In this document: one piece after another, positions 62,134 to 64,000 of the stretch | How positions within the stretch are numbered: the stretch's first letter is position 1 | Layout: each line of letters begins with the position of its first letter | Origin: Streptomyces cyaneofuscatus | GTDB lineage: Bacteria > Actinomycetota > Actinomycetes > Streptomycetales > Streptomycetaceae | Assembly: GCF_000718135.1 (NCBI RefSeq) | Contig: NZ_JOEM01000032.1 | Span: 31,877-95,876 of the forward strand | Length of the DNA stretch: 64,000 bases | Direction: 5' to 3' | Notes under the pieces: generated by a model | What the model was told of the DNA's origin: nothing | Database searches by the model: none | The model's input: only the letters and a program-made list of their open reading frames with translations | Position numbers and translations under genes: made by a program

Positions 62134-62248
62134 TGCTGTTCCCGGCCCGGTTCAGCAGCCGCCCACCGCAACGGCGGCCCCGGCTCAGGGCCGCCGTGTC
62201 GAGCCACAGCGGAAATACACAGGCGCCCTACGGGCTACCCGCGGGTGA

Positions 62249-62839
62249 TCAGAACTTCACATCCGAGCACGCGTAGAACGCGTTGGTGGTGTCCGCGACG
62301 TTCCACACGGCGAGGATGACGTGCTTGCCGGTCTTCTGGGTGGGGATCGTGCCCTGGTGGGTCAGCGTGGCCGGCGGCTGCTGGCTCCCGTACGGCACGG
62401 TCATGAAGGGCTGCGATTCGAGCGCGGCCCGGGTGAGCGGCTTGGTGGAGTCCCAGCCGTTCTTGGTGATGTAGTAGCGGAAGTCGCTCGTACGGTGACG
62501 AGCGGTGAACTGCCAGCGGAAGCTGTAGCCCTGCCCGCCGGTGACCTGGGTGGCGGGCCAGTTGCCGCCGCGCGGGTCGTCGAGCTGGGCGAACTGCCCG
62601 TTGCCGCCGGAGCAGATCTTGCCGTCGGCGGGACCCGAGGCCGGGAAGCCCTTGGGGCCCTCGACGCTCTGGGGCTCCCACTGGATGTTGCCGCAGCCGG
62701 TGACCGTGCCGTTGGCACAGAGTTTCTGGCGGCTGATGGGGGAGTCCGTGTAGCCGTGGCTGCTGGCGCTGGTGGTCGCGAGCACAGAAACGCCCGCTAT
62801 CGCCAGGCCGATCACGGCCGCGCTTGCCTTTTTCCGCAT
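62249..62839 (-). CDS. AA10 lytic polysaccharide monooxygenase (chitin-binding)
   Basis: This 196-residue secreted copper monooxygenase has a signal peptide of 27 residues ending before His28 (SASS/HGYTDSP). Mature His1 and His115 (ARHRTSDF) form the copper histidine brace, and the AA10 aromatic residue is in NAFYAC. It oxidatively cleaves crystalline chitin (or cellulose), acting with the chitinases. The ATG at 62839 follows GAGGAG. Two DasR-like sites lie upstream, linking it to GlcNAc control. Confidence 0.93.
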   Translation of the reverse strand: MRKKASAAVIGLAIAGVSVLATTSASSHGYTDSPISRQKLCANGTVTGCGNIQWEPQSVEGPKGFPASGPADGKICSGGNGQFAQLDDPRGGNWPATQVTGGQGYSFRWQFTARHRTSDFRYYITKNGWDSTKPLTRAALESQPFMTVPYGSQQPPATLTHQGTIPTQKTGKHVILAVWNVADTTNAFYACSDVKF

Positions 62840-62922
62840 TGCTGTCGCTCCTCTAGAACGTGGGGGAGGTTCCATGAGCATTGCTCGACATGCTGCGCGC
62901 TTGGTGCGTGGTGGGTGGGTAC

Positions 62923-62978
62923 TGCGGTCTAGACCAAGTCTTAGATTATTGACGCCGCATGAACATGTCCAGACCAAT
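62923..62978. promoter_or_regulatory. Two DasR-responsive-element-like sites upstream of AA10 gene
   Basis: Core 1 is GGTCTAGACC at 62926-62935 (in TGCGGTCTAGACCAAG), a near-perfect dre. Core 2 is the weaker GTCCAGACC around 62967-62975. Their centres are about 40 bp apart, close to four helical turns. DasR represses chitin-use genes until GlcN-6-P accumulates. Confidence 0.75.
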
Positions 62979-63015
62979 CGGCATCGGATTCCGGAGCGAC
63001 TTCCGGAGCGACCAA

Positions 63016-63045
63016 AGGGGCCCGGAGTGAAGTCTCCGGGCCCCT
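63016..63045 (-). terminator. Terminator after SPFH gene
   Basis: AGGGGCCCGGAG (63016-63027) pairs with CTCCGGGCCCCT (63034-63045) around a 6-nt loop, 30 nt past the stop of the SPFH gene on the minus strand. Confidence 0.85.
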
Positions 63046-63074
63046 GCGGCCGTTGACGCGGCACTGATCGCCCG

Positions 63075-64000
63075 TCAGGCGCTGTCGCCTCCGCCGGTCC
63101 GGCCGGTGTAGAAGGCGACCGTCAAGTCCTTGACCAGCGCTTTACGTTCGTAGTCGTCGAGGTCGACGATGCCGCGCGTGGTGAGCCGGTTGACGGTGTC
63201 GTCCACCGCGTCCACCACCGAAGTCAGCACGCTGTCGCGGTGCTTGGCGTCGATGGCGGCGATCCGCCGCCTCTGCATAGCCGCCGCGACCTCGGGGGCG
63301 TACTCGATCCCGGTCGGCTGCGCCGAGTACACCTCTACGCCGACCGGCTCGCAGTCCGCCTTCAGCATCCGGGTCAGGGCGTCGCCGACGGCCTCCGCGT
63401 TACGGAGCGTGGGGGCGTCCTCGTGGAACGCGTCGGCGGGCAGCTGCGAGAGGACCCGCGCCATGGCGGACTCGACCTGTGCGCTCAGGTACGCCTCGTG
63501 GTCCTCGATTCCGAGGGCGGCGCGGACGGTGTCCTTGATCCGCCAGACCACCAGGACGACGACGCGCAGTGCGGTGCCGTTGGCGTCGACGGCGGGGAGC
63601 GGTTCGCTGCGCCAGTGCCGCAGGCGTACGTCGACGCGGCGGCGCAGCAGCAGGGGGGAGACCCAGACCAGGCCGGTGCGGCGGACGCTCCCCCGGTAGT
63701 CGCCGAAGAGCGTGAGCACCCAGGCGTACCCGACGCGGCCGCGGCCCAGGCCGCCGAGTGCGAGGACGACCACGGTGACCAGGAGCGCGAGACCGGCCCA
63801 GACGCCGGCACCGATGGACTCGTACGGGCGGGGGGCGAGGCCCACGGCACTCTGCGCGGCGGCGGGGAGGGCGCCGCGCCACCAGAGGAGAGCCAGTACG
63901 CCGAGGAGTCCGGCGGCTCCGGTGAGCAGGGCGGCGTACCCGGGGAGGGCGGGACCGGGCCGCTCGACGAGGCGCGGGTCGGCGAGGGGGGCGGGGCGGG
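63075..64000 (-). CDS. SPFH/Band 7 membrane protein (5' partial)
   Basis: The frame is open to the right edge, so the N-terminus is missing. Visible are at least two membrane segments (LLTGAAGLLGVLALLWW and WAGLALLVTVVVLALGGLG), then an SPFH domain (LFGDYRGSVRRTGLVWVSPLLLRRRVDVRLRHW ... QVESAMARVLSQLPAD ... GVEVYSAQPTGIEYAPEVAAAMQRRRIAAI). Stomatin/prohibitin-like proteins organise membrane microdomains. The GTG at 63845 is probably internal because the upstream residues continue as a membrane span. Confidence 0.85.
   Translation of the reverse strand, partial: RPAPLADPRLVERPGPALPGYAALLTGAAGLLGVLALLWWRGALPAAAQSAVGLAPRPYESIGAGVWAGLALLVTVVVLALGGLGRGRVGYAWVLTLFGDYRGSVRRTGLVWVSPLLLRRRVDVRLRHWRSEPLPAVDANGTALRVVVLVVWRIKDTVRAALGIEDHEAYLSAQVESAMARVLSQLPADAFHEDAPTLRNAEAVGDALTRMLKADCEPVGVEVYSAQPTGIEYAPEVAAAMQRRRIAAIDAKHRDSVLTSVVDAVDDTVNRLTTRGIVDLDDYERKALVKDLTVAFYTGRTGGGDSA

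Overview
The window is a high-GC actinobacterial chromosome segment, almost certainly Streptomyces. The GC content, frequent GTG/TTG starts, Gly/Ala/Arg-rich proteins, the desferrioxamine (des) operon, an adpA-orn pair with a single in-frame TTA codon in adpA, CebR/DasR/iron-box style operators and a CdgA-like GGDEF-EAL protein all point there. From memory, the gene order resembles the S. coelicolor SCO278x-SCO283x core region. No prophage, insertion sequence, integrase or CRISPR array was seen.

Left part (1-21 kb): a 5'-truncated purple-acid-phosphatase-like remnant; a DUF1707 protein; a divergent HxlR regulator / MFS exporter pair with a coupled GNAT acetyltransferase; a secreted FG-GAP protein; then the iron-regulated siderophore block. 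There, two iron boxes precede a siderophore-interacting reductase and desABCD (desferrioxamine biosynthesis). A GH20 hexosaminidase, a DUF4429-SHOCT protein, a 91-aa hypothetical, glmS, a universal stress protein, adpA and orn follow, then tRNA-His.

Middle (21-44 kb): a TerD domain fused to a PD-(D/E)XK nuclease-like domain; the cellobiose regulon cebR-bglC-cebG-cebF-cebE with three identical CebR boxes; an aspartate module (two AspT antiporters plus aspartate 4-decarboxylase); a CBM2-GH18 chitinase-like protein beside a two-component system whose probable target repeats lie in the gap between them; then spermidine-synthase-like, HTH-TPR, histidine phosphatase and PAP2 genes.

Right part (44-64 kb): a four-gene block holding a Cas4/Dna2-type Fe-S RecB-family nuclease, a large protein of unknown function, an SF1 Upf1/Dna2-like helicase and a small acidic protein. 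It looks like a 'split Dna2' and is the best candidate for an under-described system. It is followed by a protein whose stop lies inside a tRNA-Lys gene, an M6 protease, a cdgA-like c-di-GMP enzyme, a flavin monooxygenase-like protein, a cysteine-free member of the maleate-isomerase family, a 2-hydroxyacid dehydrogenase, the ectoine-type ABC transporter ehuBCDA, an IclR regulator, a second identical tRNA-Lys, an AA10 chitin monooxygenase with two DasR-like sites, and a partial SPFH protein.

Functional themes: iron acquisition (des, SIP); polysaccharide use (GH20, GH18, AA10, ceb); osmolyte/amino-acid uptake (ehu, AspT/AspD); and developmental control (adpA, orn, cdgA). Identifications rest on motif reading only; no database search was made.
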